A DNA stretch of 23,711 nucleotides. Origin: Actinomycetota bacterium (lineage in GTDB: Bacteria > Actinomycetota > UBA4738). The notes below the pieces were generated by a model. The model ran no database searches. It was given only the letters and a program-made list of their open reading frames with translations, and was not told the origin of the DNA. Below, piece after piece: positions 21,214-23,711 of the stretch; within the stretch, counting starts at the first letter, position 1; the number at the start of each line of letters is the position of its first letter. Made by a program: the position numbers and the translations under genes. The stretch spans positions 1-23,711 of the forward strand of contig VAYJ01000033.1 in NCBI GenBank assembly GCA_005888465.1, given 5' to 3'.

Positions 21214-23711
21214 TGGCCGTGGACCCCAACAGGCTGACGCTCAAGTCTCAGGAGGCGCTCCGCGCGGCGACCGCCCTCGCCGCGCATCGGCACCACCAGC
21301 AGATCGAGCCGGCGCACATCCTCGTGGCGCTGCTCGGCGACCCCGAAGGCGTCGTGTATCCGCTGCTCCAGAGGATCGGTCAGTCGCCTCGCGGGCTCCG
21401 CGACCGGGCCGAGGAGCTCATGGACCGGCTCCCGAAGGTCTACGGGCCGGAGCAGGAACCCCAGCTTTCCGCGGGGTGCCGCCACATCCTGGAGCGCGCC
21501 TTCGTCGAGGCTGAGACCCTCACCGACGAGTACGTCTCGACGGAGCACCTGTTCCTCGCTCTCCTCGATGGCGCGACCGACGTCGCTCACATGCTCCGCG
21601 ACGCCGGGATCGATCGTGACACCGTCTTGGCGGCGCTCGCCGCCATCCGTGGCCGCCAGCGCGTCACCGATCAGAACCCCGAGGAGAAGTACCAGGCGCT
21701 GGAGCGCTACGGGCGCGACCTCACCGATCTGGCGCGACGGGGCAAGCTGGACCCGGTCATCGGCCGGGACGACGAGATCCGCCGCGTGATCCAGGTCTTG
21801 TCGCGGCGCACGAAGAACAACCCCGTGCTCATCGGTGAGCCCGGCGTGGGCAAGACCGCCATCGTGGAGGGCCTCGCGCAGCGCGTCGTCGACGGCGACG
21901 TCCCCGAGGGCCTGAAGGGCAAGCGCGTCGTGGCGCTCGACATCGGCGCCATGGTGGCGGGCTCGAAGTACCGGGGGGAGTTCGAGGAACGGTTCAAGGC
22001 GGTCCTTCGTGAGATCGCCGAAAGCGAGGGCCAGATCATCACCTTCATCGACGAGCTACACACGATCGTCGGCGCGGGCGGCGCCGAGGGCGCCGTCGAC
22101 GCGGGCAACATGCTGAAGCCGATGCTCGCGCGCGGCGAGCTCCGCGCGATCGGGGCGACGACGCTCGACGAGTACCGAACCCGGATCGAGAAGGACCCCG
22201 CGCTCGAGCGCCGGTTCCAGCCCATCGTCGTCGGCGAGCCGAGCGTGGAGGACACGATCGCGATCCTCCGTGGGCTGAAGGAGCGCTACGAGGTGCACCA
22301 CGGCGTGCGGATCACCGACGCGGCGCTCGTCGCGGCGGCGATCCTCTCCGACCGCTACGTGACGGGCCGGTTCGAGCCGGACAAGGCGATTGACCTGATC
22401 GACGAGGCCGCGAGCCGCTTGCGGATCGAGATCGACTCGATGCCGATCGAGATCGATGAGGTGGAGCGCCGGCGCAAGCAGCTCGAGATCGAACGCGCGG
22501 CGCTCAAAAAGGAGACCGACACCGCGTCGAAGGAACGGCTGGAGAAGCTCGAGCAGGAGCTTGCGGACCTCAAGGAACGGAGCGCCGCGATGATGGCGCA
22601 CTGGCAGCAGGAGAAGGAGCACATCGACCGCATCCGCTCGCTGAAGTCCGAGATCGAGGCCGTCCGCTCCGAGGGCGACCGGGCCGACCGGGACGGCGAC
22701 CTCGAGCGGGCCGCGGAGATCCGGTACGGGCGCCTTCCCGAGCTGCAGAAGCGTCTCGACGCGGCGAACGACGCGTTCGCCGCCCTGCAGACGGACCGGA
22801 AGATGCTCAAGGAAGAGGTCGACGAGGAGGACGTGGCCGAGGTCGTCGCGAAGTGGACCGGGATCCCGGTGGCCCGCCTCATGGAGGGCGAGGTCGAGAA
22901 GCTCGTGCACATGGAGGCGGGCATCCACGCGCGGATGATCGACCAGGACGAGGCCGTGTCCGCCGTCGCGAACGCGATCCGGCGCTCGCGCGCGGGCCTG
23001 TCGGACCCCAACCGCCCGATTGGCTCCTTTCTGTTCCTCGGCCCCACCGGCGTCGGCAAAACCGAGCTCGCGCGGGCGCTCGCCGAGTTCCTGTTCGACG
23101 ACGAACGGGCGATGATCCGGATCGACATGAGCGAGTACCAGGAGCGCCATACCGTGTCGCGGCTGATCGGCGCGCCGCCCGGCTACGTCGGGTACGAGGA
23201 GGGCGGCCAGCTCACGGAGGCCGTCCGCCGCCGCCCCTACTCGGTCGTGCTGTTGGACGAGATCGAGAAGGCCCACCCGGACGCCTTCAACGTCCTGCTG
23301 CAGCTCATGGACGACGGGCGCCTCACCGACGGGCAGGGCCGCACCGTCGACTTCAAGAACACCGTGGTGGTCATGACGTCGAACATCGGGTCCGCCGTCT
23401 TCTTCCAGCCCGGACGCTCGCCCGAGGAGCAGCGCGAGGAGGTGCTCGCCGAGGTCCGCGCGACGTTCCGTCCGGAGTTCCTGAACCGCATCGACGAGAC
23501 GATCGTGTTCCATCCGCTCGGGAAGGACGAGATCGCGGGCATCGTCGACATCCAGCTTCGCAACCTCCAGACGAGGCTCGGCGACCGTCACCTGACGCTC
23601 TCGGTCACGCCGGCCGCGCGGGAATACCTCGCCATGAAGGGCTACGACCCGACGTTCGGGGCGAGGCCCCTCAAGCGCCTCATCCAGCGCGAGGTGCAGG
23701 ACCCGCTCGCC
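21213..23711 (+). CDS. clpB: ATP-dependent chaperone ClpB (C-terminus beyond window)
   Basis: ClpB is the hexameric AAA+ disaggregase that works with DnaK to rescue aggregated proteins. The visible 833 residues show the N-terminal double Clp_N repeat (1-145, beginning MAVDPNRLTLKSQEAL) and the first AAA+ module with Walker A GEPGVGKT (208-215), the pore loop AGSKYRGEFEERF and Walker B ITFIDELHTIVGAGG. The coiled-coil middle domain (about 405-520, rich in Glu/Lys/Arg) marks ClpB rather than ClpA. The second module has Walker A GPTGVGKT (610-617), GAPPGYVGYEEGG and Walker B VVLLDEIEKAH. It ends at TFGARPLKRLIQREVQDPLA, close to the usual C-terminus. The start overlaps the hspR stop (TGATG), so clpB appears part of the dnaK operon. 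Confidence 0.97.
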   Translation, partial: MAVDPNRLTLKSQEALRAATALAAHRHHQQIEPAHILVALLGDPEGVVYPLLQRIGQSPRGLRDRAEELMDRLPKVYGPEQEPQLSAGCRHILERAFVEAETLTDEYVSTEHLFLALLDGATDVAHMLRDAGIDRDTVLAALAAIRGRQRVTDQNPEEKYQALERYGRDLTDLARRGKLDPVIGRDDEIRRVIQVLSRRTKNNPVLIGEPGVGKTAIVEGLAQRVVDGDVPEGLKGKRVVALDIGAMVAGSKYRGEFEERFKAVLREIAESEGQIITFIDELHTIVGAGGAEGAVDAGNMLKPMLARGELRAIGATTLDEYRTRIEKDPALERRFQPIVVGEPSVEDTIAILRGLKERYEVHHGVRITDAALVAAAILSDRYVTGRFEPDKAIDLIDEAASRLRIEIDSMPIEIDEVERRRKQLEIERAALKKETDTASKERLEKLEQELADLKERSAAMMAHWQQEKEHIDRIRSLKSEIEAVRSEGDRADRDGDLERAAEIRYGRLPELQKRLDAANDAFAALQTDRKMLKEEVDEEDVAEVVAKWTGIPVARLMEGEVEKLVHMEAGIHARMIDQDEAVSAVANAIRRSRAGLSDPNRPIGSFLFLGPTGVGKTELARALAEFLFDDERAMIRIDMSEYQERHTVSRLIGAPPGYVGYEEGGQLTEAVRRRPYSVVLLDEIEKAHPDAFNVLLQLMDDGRLTDGQGRTVDFKNTVVVMTSNIGSAVFFQPGRSPEEQREEVLAEVRATFRPEFLNRIDETIVFHPLGKDEIAGIVDIQLRNLQTRLGDRHLTLSVTPAAREYLAMKGYDPTFGARPLKRLIQREVQDPLA

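Noticed and set aside
22056..23591. 511-codon open frame on the minus strand opposite clpB
   Set aside because: It is a typical antisense frame in GC-rich coding DNA. The sequence is Arg/Asp/Leu/Val-rich with no family pattern, and the plus strand is unmistakably ClpB.
1..23711. CRISPR arrays, insertion sequences, prophage genes, toxin-antitoxin pairs
   Set aside because: There are no regularly spaced repeats, no transposase or integrase motifs, and no terminal inverted repeats. All recognised genes are core chromosomal.

Overview
The window is a GC-rich (roughly 70 percent by eye), gene-dense bacterial chromosome segment with no sign of mobile DNA. Several features point to Actinomycetota, probably a deep-branching lineage. 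These are a dnaK-grpE-dnaJ-hspR heat-shock operon with a HAIR-like operator, a dCTP deaminase of the mycobacterial bifunctional type, the rpsF-ssb-rpsR-rplI-dnaB cluster, an Rv0338c-like membrane Fe-S reductase, and genes without Shine-Dalgarno sequences that have a TAnnnT element just upstream. I cannot place it to family or genus from sequence alone.

Layout. Positions 1-1286 (minus) hold the N-terminal part of an aldehyde dehydrogenase preceded by panB. Positions 1465-5406 (plus) hold the replication/ribosome cluster rpsF, ssb, rpsR, rplI and dnaB, then an endonuclease III-type DNA glycosylase and a small two-helix membrane protein. Positions 5431-6030 hold an unrecognised anchored protein with a Pro-rich stalk and a His/Cys-rich region. 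It ends against a tRNA-Gly(CCC) on the minus strand. Positions 6175-7694 (plus) hold dcd and a diacylglycerol-kinase-family lipid kinase.

Positions 7691-15368 are all minus strand: a 106-aa HEAT protein, an 854-aa HEAT-repeat protein, a NarL-type response regulator, its GAF-containing histidine kinase (split by an apparent one-base frameshift) and a 664-aa membrane Fe-S oxidoreductase. Positions 15417-16886 (minus) hold a long acidic DivIVA-like protein, divergent from the plus-strand chaperone operon dnaK-grpE-dnaJ-hspR-clpB (17078 to the window end, clpB incomplete).

How the genes work together. The chaperone operon looks self-regulated: a good sigma-A type promoter (TTGTCA, 17 nt, TATCAT) is overlapped by an inverted repeat matching the HspR operator (HAIR), and hspR is the fourth gene. 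The genes overlap stop-to-start (TGATG) at all junctions but one, and clpB is in the same string. The two-component pair overlaps by ATGA, and a HEAT scaffold gene follows it. No CRISPR array, phage gene, transposon or obviously novel multi-gene system is visible. The least explained items are the HEAT pair beside the two-component system, the His/Cys-rich anchored protein, the acidic DivIVA-like protein, and a recurring TAnnCT element close to start codons that suggests leaderless transcripts.
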